Counted from the stretch's first letter, positions 24,896 through 34,682 are shown. The stretch is 55,661 bases of DNA from Thermodesulfovibrionales bacterium (GCA_026417875.1 JAOACK010000001.1:33673-89333); one strand, 5' to 3'. A program made the numbers and translations. The notes: a model not told the origin generated them from the sequence alone.

Positions 24896-26198
24896 GACAG
24901 CCTCCAGATGTAAGGGTTTTATGTATATTATTCTGTTCCATCTCCCTTTTTGAGAGATTAAAATAACCTATTCTAAGCTGTGGAAATTGCATCCTGAGAC
25001 TTTCTATTAAATTCTTTATTCCCATAGCATGGCCTGAAGGTCTCTTAATATGTTTCATATATAAATAGGGATCTATAGAAAGATTTCTCATCTGTATAAG
25101 GTCAATTCCGGTTTCACCAATTAATCTTATGAGCCCATTGACCTCCTCATCTCTGTCAGTGTAACCAGGAAATACAAGAAGGTTTATGCTCGTGAAAAGT
25201 CCGGCTTTCTTTGAAACCCTCAGAGACTCGATTACATCTTTGAATGTATACCCTTTTGGTCTGTAATAGGCATTGTATCTATCCTCTATTGTTGAATTAA
25301 GGCTTATCCTTATACTCTGGAGTCCTGCATCAGCAAGTCTTTTTATCTTTTCAGGAGAATATCCATTAGTATTTAGATTTATTATCCCTTCCTCTGTCTC
25401 CTTTCTTATCAATCTTATTGCCTCCTCTATTATATCAGCCTGTAGCAATGGCTCTCCCTCACACCCCTGTCCGAAACTAACAATTGCATCTTCTCCATAT
25501 TTAAGGTGTGGTACACATATATCCCTTATCTCTTCAGGTGATGGAACGAATTTTATCCTCTCCTGAGATGCACAGCATTCACCTTCCTGATGGGAAAGAC
25601 AGCCTATGCATCTGGCATTACAGCCTGGTGAGGTCGGAACCGGCGCCTCCCATCTCTGAAAGAATACATTCTTTGCTGCAAAGCAATGATACTCTAAAGC
25701 ACATCTTTTAAGATGCCTGAGGAGTCTGTTATCCTTATATTCAGAAAGTCTCTTTTGTATAAGGGGCAGAAGTTTTCTGTCGTCATGAAGCATTGGATCG
25801 GCCTTTCTGTGCCAGGCTACCTTCACTGCAGCAGCATGAAACCTTCCTCTGTACCAGGCAATTGCAGTATAGGACCAGAGGGGAAGGACAGTAGATTTTC
25901 TCTGTTCATAGGCAGGTAACATAGTCCTTGTATAACCCGGAGGGAGAAAGGCAGCAACTGCCATAACACCCTCAATGCTTACGAGCCGTTTATCTCTGTA
26001 GGCAACAGGAACTGAATCAGGTATATAGAAAAATTTTGTACCCTCTGGAACAGGTATAAGGTCTGAAGGCTCAAGAGGCAAAAAATATCCTCCTGACATT
26101 CCTGCAGCCCTATAATCCTCTATTTCGTATATATTTCCCCTGGAGCCTGTAATTACAGGAAGTGGATAGTCTTTACTGCTCTTTAAGGCTCCTGTCAT
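24885..26198 (-). CDS. Radical SAM protein with unusual N-terminal domain
   Basis: 437 residues from the ATG with AAGGA 5-6 bases upstream; a longer in-frame start at 26234 is less likely. The radical SAM cluster is CNARCIGC (C193, C197, C200), with GQGCEGEPLL (a GGEP-like strand), LNTNGYSPEKI and IRISLNS further on. The first ~180 residues form a separate domain with aromatic/Pro-rich strands and C168/C172 (RCALEYHC), which I do not recognise. A Cys pair ECC lies just after the cluster. Reaction unknown. It overlaps rsmI by 26 bases. Confidence 0.8.
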   Translation of the reverse strand: MTGALKSSKDYPLPVITGSRGNIYEIEDYRAAGMSGGYFLPLEPSDLIPVPEGTKFFYIPDSVPVAYRDKRLVSIEGVMAVAAFLPPGYTRTMLPAYEQRKSTVLPLWSYTAIAWYRGRFHAAAVKVAWHRKADPMLHDDRKLLPLIQKRLSEYKDNRLLRHLKRCALEYHCFAAKNVFFQRWEAPVPTSPGCNARCIGCLSHQEGECCASQERIKFVPSPEEIRDICVPHLKYGEDAIVSFGQGCEGEPLLQADIIEEAIRLIRKETEEGIINLNTNGYSPEKIKRLADAGLQSIRISLNSTIEDRYNAYYRPKGYTFKDVIESLRVSKKAGLFTSINLLVFPGYTDRDEEVNGLIRLIGETGIDLIQMRNLSIDPYLYMKHIKRPSGHAMGIKNLIESLRMQFPQLRIGYFNLSKREMEQNNIHKTLTSGGCHET

Positions 26199-26997
26199 AG
26201 AGTTCCTTACTTGATAGATTATAATGTTCAGCAACTGTCTTTACAGCCTCTTTTCTTCCCATACCCTGTTTCATTAGCACCTTAACCTCTTCAAGAGCCT
26301 CTTCAAAAGAAGAAAGAATTTTACCACTTCCCTCAAGGACTATCACATATTCACCAGCAACTACAGATTCAAGAAGTTTTGAATAAACCTCCTGAATACT
26401 ACCCCTGAATACCTGTTCATGAATCTTTGTTAATTCTTTGAAAATAGCGACCCTTCTTTCTCCACCAAAGACCTCCAGAAAATCCTCTACTGTCTCCAGA
26501 AGCCTGTGTGGTGCTTCATAAAATACCAGTGTTCTTCTTTCAAATTTAAGCAATTCAAGTTTCCTGATTCTTTCTGCCCTTCTGGGAGGGAGAAAACCAC
26601 AGAAAGTAAACTCCTCTGTAGGAAGTCCTGAGATACTCAGGGCTGCTATAAGGGCAGAAGCTCCAGGAACAGGTACAACAGTAAGACCTTCATCTATTGC
26701 CCTTCCAATAAGCACAGCACCGGGGTCTGATATACCCGGAGTACCAGCATCAGATATGAGGGCAACAGATCTTCCCTGCTTGAGAAGGTTAATTATCTCA
26801 TCTGAACGAACCTTCTCCCTTTCACTCCAGTAACTGAGAAGAGGCTTTTCTATATCATAATGATTCAGAAGCTTTAAAGAATGCCTCGTATCCTCAGCAG
26901 CGATAAAATCAACATCTTTTAGAACCCTGAGAGCCCTCAGAGTAATGTCTTCAAGATTTCCTATTGGTGTAGCAACTATGTAAAGGACACCAGGCAT
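26173..26997 (-). CDS. rsmI: 16S rRNA (cytidine(1402)-2'-O)-methyltransferase RsmI
   Basis: 274 residues from the ATG in a TAATG overlap with the previous stop. It starts MPGVLYIVATPIGNLEDIT, the RsmI hallmark, then AAEDTRHSLKLL, SDAGTPGISDPG (SAM pocket) and FCGFLPP. It methylates the ribose of C1402 in the decoding centre of 16S rRNA. An in-frame upstream ATG would add 13 residues overlapping the rubrerythrin-like gene and is less likely. Confidence 0.95.
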   Translation of the reverse strand: MPGVLYIVATPIGNLEDITLRALRVLKDVDFIAAEDTRHSLKLLNHYDIEKPLLSYWSEREKVRSDEIINLLKQGRSVALISDAGTPGISDPGAVLIGRAIDEGLTVVPVPGASALIAALSISGLPTEEFTFCGFLPPRRAERIRKLELLKFERRTLVFYEAPHRLLETVEDFLEVFGGERRVAIFKELTKIHEQVFRGSIQEVYSKLLESVVAGEYVIVLEGSGKILSSFEEALEEVKVLMKQGMGRKEAVKTVAEHYNLSSKELYDRSLKEQ

Positions 26998-27467
26998 TAT
27001 TTCTTTGTAAAGGAATCCCTGAATCTCGTTAGCCACATTATATGGCTCTTTTCTTCATTTATTATCTCATCAACAATCTCCTTTTCTTTCACTGCATCCC
27101 TGATACCATGGAAATAAAGCAGTGTCTCCTTTTCAAAACCTATTGCAAATTTCACAGCATCTTCAACGGTCTTTATATTAGCCATTGATGGAAGAGATTT
27201 ATTCTTTCCAAGGAAGAACTCTGACTCCACTATAGCTCTCATATAGGCAGAAATATCTTCCCATCCCTCGGGTTCTGAATCTCCAGTGATCTCAAGCAGC
27301 TCTCTAAATGTCTTTTCGTGTCTTAATTCTTTTTCAGCAAGGATATCAAAAAGCTTCCTGAGCTCTTCCTGGTCCTTGAATCTCTGGGACATCTGAGTGT
27401 AAAAGTCATAACCAAGTTTTTCTGTCTGGACTGCCTGTTCAATAACCTCATGGACTGTAAATGCCAT
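26997..27467 (-). CDS. Ferritin-like / rubrerythrin-type diiron protein without rubredoxin domain
   Basis: 156 residues forming a four-helix bundle. Iron-ligand motifs: EKLGYDFY (E17), EKELRHE (near 46-52), FEKETLLYF (near 110-118) and NEEKSHIMW (near 136-144). No C-terminal rubredoxin CxxC, so it is the short rubrerythrin-like form seen in many anaerobes, where it is thought to act in peroxide or iron handling. Good ribosome site AGGAGGT. Stop overlaps rsmI start (TAATG). Confidence 0.82.
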   Translation of the reverse strand: MAFTVHEVIEQAVQTEKLGYDFYTQMSQRFKDQEELRKLFDILAEKELRHEKTFRELLEITGDSEPEGWEDISAYMRAIVESEFFLGKNKSLPSMANIKTVEDAVKFAIGFEKETLLYFHGIRDAVKEKEIVDEIINEEKSHIMWLTRFRDSFTKK

Positions 27468-27489
27468 GGTAACCTCCTATCAATAGAAA

Positions 27490-27756
27490 TTATTGTCCTG
27501 ATTGCTCAGGAATGAATGCCTTTCTCAATCTTTTATCAATCTTTATAATCTCCTCCGGATTATCACCGCTAAGCTCCCAGGAATATCTTCCCTGTATATC
27601 TCTCTTCAGTTTTATTTTAACAGGTTTTTCAGGCCTGACCTGCTGGACCTGAGGAAGGGTTTCAATCCTTAATTCCCTGTCTGACTCTTTCACCTGCTCT
27701 TCCGAGCATCCTGAGAAAATGAGAAATAGAGAAATAATGATAAAAATATTCTTCAT
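27490..27756 (-). CDS. Small predicted lipoprotein
   Basis: 88 residues with a lipoprotein signal: MKN, hydrophobic core, lipobox FSGC (Cys at about 17). The mature part is charged, with LPQVQQVRPEKPVKIKLKRD in the middle and no family I recognise. AGGAG ribosome site; the ATG shares bases with the nadE stop (TGATG). Membrane-anchored in the periplasm or outer membrane; function unknown. Confidence 0.7.
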   Translation of the reverse strand: MKNIFIIISLFLIFSGCSEEQVKESDRELRIETLPQVQQVRPEKPVKIKLKRDIQGRYSWELSGDNPEEIIKIDKRLRKAFIPEQSGQ

Positions 27757-29480
27757 CAGAAACTCCTATATGCGTTGGTTATTGGGAATCGCCTGTCTTT
27801 TCCCAGGGCACGGCGGGTTATCTTTATACCAGGAGGAGATTGTCTTCGTTTGTATTCACTCCTGTCAACCATTCTTATAATATTCTTAACGCATTCTTCA
27901 GAACATCCTGCCACTATTATCTCATCAAAGCTCCTGTCCTCTTCTATATAAGCCTTGAGTACAGGGTCAAGCAAATCATAGGGTGGTAGGGTATCAGTAT
28001 CCTTCTGACCGGGTCTCAATTCCGCTGATGGCGGTTTTATAAAAACCCTCTCAGGTATTACAGGGGATTTTGAGTTTCTCCACCTTGCAAGCCTGTACAC
28101 CATAGTTTTGGGTACATCCTTTATTACCGCAAAACCACCAGCCATATCACCGTAAAGTGTTGCATAACCAACACTGAGCTCTGATTTATTCCCTGTGGTG
28201 AGAACCAGATGACCGAATTTATTAGAAAGGGCCATCAGCAGGTTACCCCTTATCCGGGCCTGGATGTTTTCTTCTGTTACATCCTCTGGAAGATCCTTGA
28301 AAATAGATCTTAATTCAGCAATATAAGATCCAAAGATATCTGTAATGGAAAGCTCTATAAGCTTTATATCAAGATTCCTCACAAGCTCCTCAACATCCTC
28401 CCTGCTTTCAGAGGATGTATATTGAGAAGGCATGAAAACACCTGTGACCCTTTCCTTTCCGAGGGCGTCAACAGCAATGGCTGCTACAAGGGAAGAATCT
28501 ATTCCTCCGCTCAGACCTATTAAAACGCCTTTAAATCCATTCTTGTTTACATAGTCAGCTGTGCCAAGAATAAGGGCTCTGTATATCTCTTCTTCCTCAT
28601 CAAGCAAGGCTGGAAGTGATGGGACCTCCCTGAGCTTTTCTCTAAAAGGTATTTCTCTTTCAATCCTTATAAGCTCAATCCTGTTTTCCTTAAGTCCAGC
28701 AACAGCCTGCCTTCTCCTAATATCCTTCAGCCGTCTTGTAAAGACAGATTCCACATTAAGATCAACCACAAGCAGTACCTCTTCAAACTGGGCTGCCCTT
28801 GCAATAACCTTACCCGTCTCATCAATAACCATGCTACCACCATCAAAAACAAGCTCATCCTGACCACCAACTGCATTTACATAGCACACCACTGCTGAAT
28901 TATCCAGAGCCCTTGTAGAAAGCATCCTTTCCCTTTCAATTATTTTTCTCCTGTGATAGGGTGAGGCATTGATATTAATAAGCAACTCAGCACCGTGCAG
29001 CGCCTGAATTGTTGGAGGTCCATCAGGATACCAGATGTCTTCACAGATACTCACTCCAAAGACTATATCACCCACCCTGTAAACCGGCCTTCTCGAACCA
29101 GTCTGGAAATACCTGAACTCATCAAAGACTCCGTAATTGGGAAGATAATTTTTGTGATAAACATCAACAAGTCTTCTGTTATGGATTATTGCCGCTGCAT
29201 TGTATATATCATCTGATCTGTTTACGAATCCAACTACAGCAATAATATCACCTGTAGATGAAACTATCTCATAAAGTGCTTCCATATTATCTTTTATAAA
29301 CTGCGGTTTTAAAAGAAGATCCTCAGGAGGATAACCTGTAATAGACAGCTCGGGAAAGGCAACGATATCAGCACCTCTTTCAACAGCTTTATTAATGTAA
29401 GCCTTTATCTTTCTGACATTTCCTTCAAGGTCACCAACCGTAGTATTTATCTGCGCAAGAGCTATTCTAACTATCTTCAT
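27756..29480 (-). CDS. nadE: Glutamine-dependent NAD+ synthetase
   Basis: 574 residues from [10 protein letters not shown], the family start; a longer open frame to 29591 crosses the promoter and is rejected. N-terminal amidase (nitrilase fold) with E in [11 protein letters not shown] in [10 protein letters not shown] and catalytic C in [14 protein letters not shown]-terminal synthetase with [12 protein letters not shown] (PP-loop SGGIDS) and [18 protein letters not shown]. It makes NAD from deamido-NAD, ATP and glutamine. Head of the operon, with a leaderless-type extended -10 promoter. Confidence 0.96.
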   Translation of the reverse strand: MKIVRIALAQINTTVGDLEGNVRKIKAYINKAVERGADIVAFPELSITGYPPEDLLLKPQFIKDNMEALYEIVSSTGDIIAVVGFVNRSDDIYNAAAIIHNRRLVDVYHKNYLPNYGVFDEFRYFQTGSRRPVYRVGDIVFGVSICEDIWYPDGPPTIQALHGAELLININASPYHRRKIIERERMLSTRALDNSAVVCYVNAVGGQDELVFDGGSMVIDETGKVIARAAQFEEVLLVVDLNVESVFTRRLKDIRRRQAVAGLKENRIELIRIEREIPFREKLREVPSLPALLDEEEEIYRALILGTADYVNKNGFKGVLIGLSGGIDSSLVAAIAVDALGKERVTGVFMPSQYTSSESREDVEELVRNLDIKLIELSITDIFGSYIAELRSIFKDLPEDVTEENIQARIRGNLLMALSNKFGHLVLTTGNKSELSVGYATLYGDMAGGFAVIKDVPKTMVYRLARWRNSKSPVIPERVFIKPPSAELRPGQKDTDTLPPYDLLDPVLKAYIEEDRSFDEIIVAGCSEECVKNIIRMVDRSEYKRRQSPPGIKITRRALGKDRRFPITNAYRSF

Positions 29481-29487
29481 AATGGTT

Positions 29488-29496
29488 ATTATACCA
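29488..29496 (-). promoter_or_regulatory. Extended -10 promoter of nadE (leaderless type)
   Basis: On the minus strand TGG-TATAAT (29496-29488), 7 bases before the ATG at 29480. No Shine-Dalgarno. Same arrangement as nrdJ. Confidence 0.6.
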
Positions 29497-29749
29497 GAAA
29501 AAAAGATGGGCATGACTTTTATAAAAAAGTTAAGAGACTTTCTGAATATTAAGTTTTTTGTCTCGCTCTTGAGACCTTGAGAACAGATCATCTTAGATTC
29601 AGAGAAAAATGGAATGACTGTCTAAAGTCTTTACAGAGCTACAGAATTTATTATTCAATTGATAATAGCCTCATTCACAATGGAAATGAATTTTGAGGTG
29701 TGATTAATGAACCAGATAAGAATAAAAAAAATTTCAATACCCCTGAATA

Positions 29750-30424
29750 TTAAGCAATTTCACTAAGTTTCCCGGAGCTCATATGAAATCTTTTTGAAGC
29801 ATGTCGCGCCAGTTCACTGCTGTGTGTTACAAGAATAAAGGTTATGCCCTTTTCCGTGTTAAATCTCTCAAATAATGTCATCACCTCCTTTTCTGTCTCC
29901 TCATCAAGGTCACCTGTTGGTTCATCGGCAAGTACAAGCTCCGGGTCATTTATAAAAGCCCTTGCTATGGCAACCCTTCTCTGCTGGCCACCTGAAAGCT
30001 GTGATGGATAGGCATTCATTTTGTCCTTTAGCCCAACAAGTGCTAATAGGTCCTTTGCCTTTGAAACAAGACCTGTTCTTCGTTCCTTTAAAAATATTGC
30101 AGGAAGCAGTACATTCTCAAGGCTTGTAAGTGTGGGTATTAAACTTGAAAACTGATATACAAAGCTGACCTTTTTATTTCTGTATTCTGAAAGTTCATCA
30201 TCACTTAGATTAAGTATTTCTATTCCATCAATAACAATGCTTCCTGAATCAGGTTTTGTTAATCCTCCGATGAGACTCAAGAGTGTGGTCTTTCCACTTC
30301 CTGAATGACCAACAATAGATGCAAACTCTCCTTTCTTTATATTAAATGTCACATTATCAACTGCCTTTATCTCTTCAGAGCCAATGAAATAATGTTTTGA
30401 AAGATTCTTTACATCAATAAACAT
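29750..30424 (-). CDS. ABC transporter ATP-binding protein, LolD/MacB type
   Basis: 224 residues, the compact LolD length. Walker A GHSGSGKTT near 38-46, Q-loop VYQFSSL near 89-95, signature LSGGQQRR near 143-150, Walker B LVLADEPTGDLDEET near 163-177 and H-loop VTHSSE near 199-204. Family members power MacB/LolCE-like permeases. No permease gene is next to it; the 3' flank (29592-29749) shows only short frames. It is cotranscribed with the FmdE gene (12-base gap). Confidence 0.88.
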   Translation of the reverse strand: MFIDVKNLSKHYFIGSEEIKAVDNVTFNIKKGEFASIVGHSGSGKTTLLSLIGGLTKPDSGSIVIDGIEILNLSDDELSEYRNKKVSFVYQFSSLIPTLTSLENVLLPAIFLKERRTGLVSKAKDLLALVGLKDKMNAYPSQLSGGQQRRVAIARAFINDPELVLADEPTGDLDEETEKEVMTLFERFNTEKGITFILVTHSSELARHASKRFHMSSGKLSEIA

Positions 30425-30436
30425 GCTTAAATCTCA

Positions 30437-31021
30437 TCACAGCTGAAAGCATGGTATACATAATATTCTACCTTCCTTAAGTCTTGCCTTTGGCTCAGCA
30501 ACCTTTTCTCCACAGACCTCACACCTTACACTCCTGTATATTTTTGCCTCCTTTGGAAGTTCAATTTTTACCTTTGTCAACTTCATTATCTCTTCATCAG
30601 TAGCATCTAGTATTGCTGCTAGCTTCTTTGCCTTTCTTGAGTGGACTATTTTGAGTACATCCTCTGAACGATCTCCCTCTGAATACCTCCTCCATGCTTC
30701 CCTCTCCTCGGCTGACTCCTCGGGCGGTATGTAATCAATTGATATCCTCACACCCTCACCAGATGGTCTCTTTACAATAGTATAAACCTGTTTTCCATAA
30801 TCATTAAATATTAGATTTCCCTTTCCAAAGGTGCATCCTGTAATAACCTGTATTGCATCAACTGCACAGGAATCATTCTCCACAATGGCAACAATCTCCT
30901 CATCAGAAGAGCCCTGCTCAAGACCAAGTTCCTTTAAGGCCCTCAAGCCAACCCTGTAACCAAGGGCAAGGCCAGGACAGCTGTGACCGTGAAATTTCAC
31001 CACATCATCATAGGATTTCAT
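30437..31021 (-). CDS. fmdE: FmdE family protein with C-terminal zinc ribbon
   Basis: 194 residues. FmdE domain: FHGHSCPGLALGYRVG (about 9-24), ENDSCAVDAIQVITGCT (about 48-64) and FGKGNLIFNDYGK. A C-terminal zinc ribbon has CEVC (about 167-170) and CIPC (about 188-191). FmdE proteins were named from a molybdenum formylmethanofuran dehydrogenase operon but occur in many anaerobes without that enzyme, and their exact job is unknown. Good ribosome site GGGAGGA. No Fwd/Fmd subunits lie in the window. Confidence 0.85.
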   Translation of the reverse strand: MKSYDDVVKFHGHSCPGLALGYRVGLRALKELGLEQGSSDEEIVAIVENDSCAVDAIQVITGCTFGKGNLIFNDYGKQVYTIVKRPSGEGVRISIDYIPPEESAEEREAWRRYSEGDRSEDVLKIVHSRKAKKLAAILDATDEEIMKLTKVKIELPKEAKIYRSVRCEVCGEKVAEPKARLKEGRILCIPCFQL

Positions 31022-31270
31022 TGAATCCTCCCAAAAGGATATAGCTACTCATCAATATCACTTTTGAGAAATATACCAAGAAGGTTAAGGATCTGTCAAT
31101 TTATCAATAGCCTTAATTGCCTATAGAAATCTATGATATTCACTTACAACACTAAAGGGGTGTGAATGTAAATTAGCTAAGTGAGTTTTAAAAAAAGATT
31201 ATTTCGGTCGGTGCTTAAAACTTCAGTGATATTTCAGGATACAAAGGTCTTCTAACATTAATCAAATCTC

Positions 31271-32332
31271 TCATTTCAAAAAATCAAGGAGTGAACCTGA
31301 AAGGATTCTTGATGATGCAAGTCTCAGTGCCTCAAGGGCTGTTTCTGCCTTTTTTATCTCCACTGCAACCTCTGTAAGGTTGGCATCTTCTGTAATTGAA
31401 AGATTATTTTTTATATTATTCAAAAGGTTCTTTACCCTCTCTGTCTCCTGTGATAAAAAGACCTGCCTTGTAGCATTTTCAGATTGCTTCTCAAGGATCT
31501 GAACCCTTGCGTCATCTATCAGAAAGGAGAGAACCTCTATTCTGTGCATTGCCTTAGCTTCACTTATTGATGAACCATCAATGTCCTCATACCTCCAGGC
31601 ATAACTCAGGACATTTGCCATGTCCATTATATTTGTTACTGTGAATATGTCATGTTCGGGATCTCCGGTTACTCCTATTTCAATTGTAATTGTGTTGACA
31701 CCGCTTACGGGGTCAAGGCTCTCAACATAATTTACCGGAGTTCCGTCAGAAAGCCTGGCCGGATTCATCCCTCTCAGGGTGGTGCTGAAGACCTTTGAAC
31801 CAGGTATATTTACAGATAGATAGGAATCATTACTCAAAGGAATATTTAACTCACCAGAGTCTCCCTGATATTCATATCTTCGGGTTGCAGGATTATACAC
31901 AAAGGACTCCTTAGAGGTTTTGAAACCAGAAAAAATATACCTTTCGGATAATCTGCTATTTGACAACTGTAGCAGGTAATCCCTCAACATCGCAGCCTGT
32001 CGTGAATTAAACTCCCTGTCCTGAGGATCTGATGGATTGATTCCTGAAGAAGTGAGTTTCCTGAGTTTTACAAGAGTGTCTGCTGCTGAGCTGAGTATCC
32101 TGTCAGTGAACTTGAACTGGAGGTCTCCTGATGTACTGTTTCTTATTAGCTGCTCTAAAAAAGATATACTGACCCGGTAATCAATTGCTCTTGATGAGCC
32201 TGTAATGTCATCAGAAGGTTTAAGAATCTTTTTCCCGGTTGCAAGTTCCTCATTTCTCCTCGAAAGCTCTTCAAGAGAGCTCTGGAGTCCTTTCCTTAAC
32301 TGCTCATAAATCATCAGTGAGGTGATCCTCAT
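31271..32332 (-). CDS. flgL: Flagellar hook-associated protein 3 (FlgL)
   Basis: 353 residues. N-terminal MRITSLMIYEQLRKGLQSS and the ELATGKKILKPSDD motif (about 30-43) are typical of flagellin-like FlgL. The C-terminal coiled helices end in ALEALRLASSRIL. It forms the lower part of the junction between hook and filament. Last gene of the flgM-N-K-L run, 7 bases after flgK. In many bacteria fliW and csrA follow; here the next gene is fmdE. Confidence 0.92.
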   Translation of the reverse strand: MRITSLMIYEQLRKGLQSSLEELSRRNEELATGKKILKPSDDITGSSRAIDYRVSISFLEQLIRNSTSGDLQFKFTDRILSSAADTLVKLRKLTSSGINPSDPQDREFNSRQAAMLRDYLLQLSNSRLSERYIFSGFKTSKESFVYNPATRRYEYQGDSGELNIPLSNDSYLSVNIPGSKVFSTTLRGMNPARLSDGTPVNYVESLDPVSGVNTITIEIGVTGDPEHDIFTVTNIMDMANVLSYAWRYEDIDGSSISEAKAMHRIEVLSFLIDDARVQILEKQSENATRQVFLSQETERVKNLLNNIKNNLSITEDANLTEVAVEIKKAETALEALRLASSRILSGSLLDFLK

Positions 32333-32339
32333 GTTATCC

Positions 32340-33950
32340 TCATAGATTTATTATTGTTTCAAGGAGTTCATCAGCCACTTTTATCACCTTTGCTCCGGCC
32401 TCAAAAGCCCTCTGAAACTTTATAAGGTTCACTGCCTCCTCATCAAGGGATACACCTGAAAGGGCTTCTCTCTGCTTAATTATCTCATCCATAAGATTCT
32501 GTTCAAACCTCATACTGTCCTGAGCTGTTCTGCTCAAAGTTGCAGTTGTGCTAACGAGCTCTCTGTAGTAATCAATGAATGTGGCTCCACCAAGGGATGA
32601 AAGGGGTGTCTGGAAGATATTGAGAATGTACAGGCCGTTAATATTATCAGAGGGAAGGGACGAGGAAGAAGACGAGACAGCAATCTTCAGGGCATCCACA
32701 GTTATCTTTGCATCTGTCAAAATATTCTTCAAAGGACTTATTACTATCCTTTCATCGTGGAGCACTGCTCCTGAGATTGAGATATCTATACCTTCAAAGC
32801 TTATTGTATTGCCGGACACATAAGGACCACTTGTTATAAGAGAACCAGTCTGAAGAGAACGGACATAATAATTAGTAGAGTCAAAGCTTATCTCGTATTC
32901 ATCAAGCGTAAGCTGTGTTATATCAGATATATTAGCAGTGGCTGCAGCATTCTTTGTGTAATTGTCAATATGCAGGCTTAATGGTGTAAAGAAGTTATTT
33001 CCCGTGCTACCATCAAGTCCATAACCCTGCCTGTGCTGTAGGTTTATCTCCTTTATTATTGACGCAATAAGCCTTCTAAAACCAGATAACTGATACCTCT
33101 CAATATCTGACCTTGATGAAAGGAGTCCTCCAAGTTCTCCGGATATTATGGTCTCTGTAATGTCCTGTCCTGATACATAAATCCTTCTTTTACCATCAGT
33201 ACTTATTGCAGATGAAATTCGGTAAGCCTTCTCCCTCTCTACAAGAGGGAATGTACCATGGGTAACTGTTATGGAGCCATTGTCTTCCTCATAATAGCTT
33301 ACGTTAATCAATCCTGAAAGCTCTCTTAATAATCCCTCTCTCTGATCTCTAAGATCATTTGCCCTGTGAGAAAGACCTGACTCTACCTGAAGAATCTTGC
33401 CATTCAATTCCCCTATTTTTGAAATAAGGCTGTTTATCCTATCTATAGAAACTCCGATTGATACCTCTATTTCCTTCAGTATATCCTTAACAGAACCCTC
33501 CATCTCCTTTGCCACATTCAAAAAGGTCTGTGCCTTGGAGATTAAAAGGTTCCTGGCAGGAAGGGATTCAGGAGATGTGACTACCTCCTGCCAGGCATTA
33601 AAAAACTCCTGGAGGGCACCAGAGAGTCCTAAATTCTTTATATCATTAAATGTTGTTTCTATTCTTGACATGGTATTACTCAGGATTCTTGACATGCCCA
33701 GTCTCTGTTCCTGAATAAAAAGCTGATTGTATATAAATCTATCAAAATGTCTTTTTATACCGGCTACCCTGACACCCCTACCCAGAAATCCTCCATCTGT
33801 GAAAACAGGACTGGATGTCTCAAGGATGATCTCCTGTCTGTTAAAACCGGGAGTGTTTAAATTTGCTATATTATGACCTGTAACATAAAGGCCGAGCTGA
33901 CTGGAAAAGAGCGCTGATTTTCCTATGTCAAACAATCCGAAGATAGACAT
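32340..33950 (-). CDS. flgK: Flagellar hook-associated protein 1 (FlgK)
   Basis: 536 residues. N-terminal GHNIANLNTPGFNRQ is the rod/hook protein motif with the FlgK variant, and the C-terminal SLDEEAVNLIKFQRAFEA (about 499-516) is the conserved FlgK end. It forms the upper part of the hook-filament junction together with FlgL. Exported by the flagellar type III apparatus with FlgN as chaperone. Confidence 0.95.
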   Translation of the reverse strand: MSIFGLFDIGKSALFSSQLGLYVTGHNIANLNTPGFNRQEIILETSSPVFTDGGFLGRGVRVAGIKRHFDRFIYNQLFIQEQRLGMSRILSNTMSRIETTFNDIKNLGLSGALQEFFNAWQEVVTSPESLPARNLLISKAQTFLNVAKEMEGSVKDILKEIEVSIGVSIDRINSLISKIGELNGKILQVESGLSHRANDLRDQREGLLRELSGLINVSYYEEDNGSITVTHGTFPLVEREKAYRISSAISTDGKRRIYVSGQDITETIISGELGGLLSSRSDIERYQLSGFRRLIASIIKEINLQHRQGYGLDGSTGNNFFTPLSLHIDNYTKNAAATANISDITQLTLDEYEISFDSTNYYVRSLQTGSLITSGPYVSGNTISFEGIDISISGAVLHDERIVISPLKNILTDAKITVDALKIAVSSSSSSLPSDNINGLYILNIFQTPLSSLGGATFIDYYRELVSTTATLSRTAQDSMRFEQNLMDEIIKQREALSGVSLDEEAVNLIKFQRAFEAGAKVIKVADELLETIINL

Positions 33951-33951
33951 C

Positions 33952-34392
33952 CTACGCCTCCCTGCTAAAGTCCCTCTCTACTCTCACACCAAAGGAATCA
34001 AGTAGGGATGAAGCACCTCTTATATAGTTTAGGGTGCGTTCAATCAGAACTCTGTTAAAATCATTCAGTTCAGATATGGCCTGCGTGAGGGAGAGCAGTC
34101 CTGACCTTAATCTCAAAAATTCCTCATCACCTGTAATTTCATAAAGCTTTCTAAGGTTCAATTCCTTTTCTGTTTTGATCTTCTCTTTAAGCCTTCTCAG
34201 TAGCCTTATCCTTTCTTCCTCAAGAAGTCTCAGTCTCATCACCATGAGGTCTTTCTCTTTTGCGAGCCCCTCAATCTCAGAGGATCTGAGGTCAGTAAGA
34301 CAGATCCTCTCTTTCTGGAGTATCTCTTTAAGTGCATGATAACCGAGAACCTGCTGTCTCAGGATATCCTTTATAAGTTCAAGTTCGCTCAT
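33952..34392 (-). CDS. flgN: FlgN-like flagellar export chaperone
   Basis: 146 residues, all helical, with a long charged coiled-coil (about 20-75, LAKEKDLMVMRLRLLEEER) and no membrane segment. Sequence similarity in the FlgN family is low, so the call rests on length, helical form and position between flgM and flgK, which is the standard order. It would bind FlgK and FlgL and bring them to the export gate. ATGA overlap with flgM. Confidence 0.75.
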   Translation of the reverse strand: MSELELIKDILRQQVLGYHALKEILQKERICLTDLRSSEIEGLAKEKDLMVMRLRLLEEERIRLLRRLKEKIKTEKELNLRKLYEITGDEEFLRLRSGLLSLTQAISELNDFNRVLIERTLNYIRGASSLLDSFGVRVERDFSREA

Positions 34393-34682
34393 AGCTCCCT
34401 TAATATCTTCTCTGCAAGCTTTATTGAATCAACCATGTATTTACCGCTCTTTATTGCCTCCCTCAATTCATCAATCTTCTGCTGTCTTATCTCTGGAAGG
34501 CTCTTGAGTTCTTCCATCAACCTGGCTGCCTCTTTTGCCCTTTCCGAGATATCAACTCTGTCGTTTCTCAGTGATTGGGAAACTTCTTTTTTCTGGATAT
34601 TGATAGTCTGTTGCTCTGAGATCTTTTTTAGTTCCTGACCTGATACCTGTGAATTTAAAGGCCTTTCTCCGTGAATCTTCAT
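34389..34682 (-). CDS. flgM: Anti-sigma-28 factor FlgM
   Basis: 97 residues, disordered and polar N-terminal half, then the FlgM core: DRVDISERAKEA (about 41-52) and RQQKIDELREAIKSGKYMVD (about 66-85), which bind sigma-28. It holds FliA inactive until the hook is finished, then is exported. GGAGGT ribosome site; a sigma-28-like promoter lies upstream, giving negative feedback. Confidence 0.92.
   Translation of the reverse strand: MKIHGERPLNSQVSGQELKKISEQQTINIQKKEVSQSLRNDRVDISERAKEAARLMEELKSLPEIRQQKIDELREAIKSGKYMVDSIKLAEKILREL

Noticed and set aside
29481-29591. N-terminal extension of nadE by 37 residues
   Set aside because: It crosses the extended -10 box, and family members start at [10 protein letters not shown].
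29592-29749. Short frames after the LolD-like gene (about 20 codons on each strand)
   Set aside because: Too short, no family, no permease-like continuation; I see no gene, RNA or clear terminator in this spacer.
31022-31270. Imperfect hairpin near 31142-31175 (TTACA ACAC with GTGT..TGTAA)
   Set aside because: Has a bulge and no T-run; no gene or RNA family is seen in this spacer.
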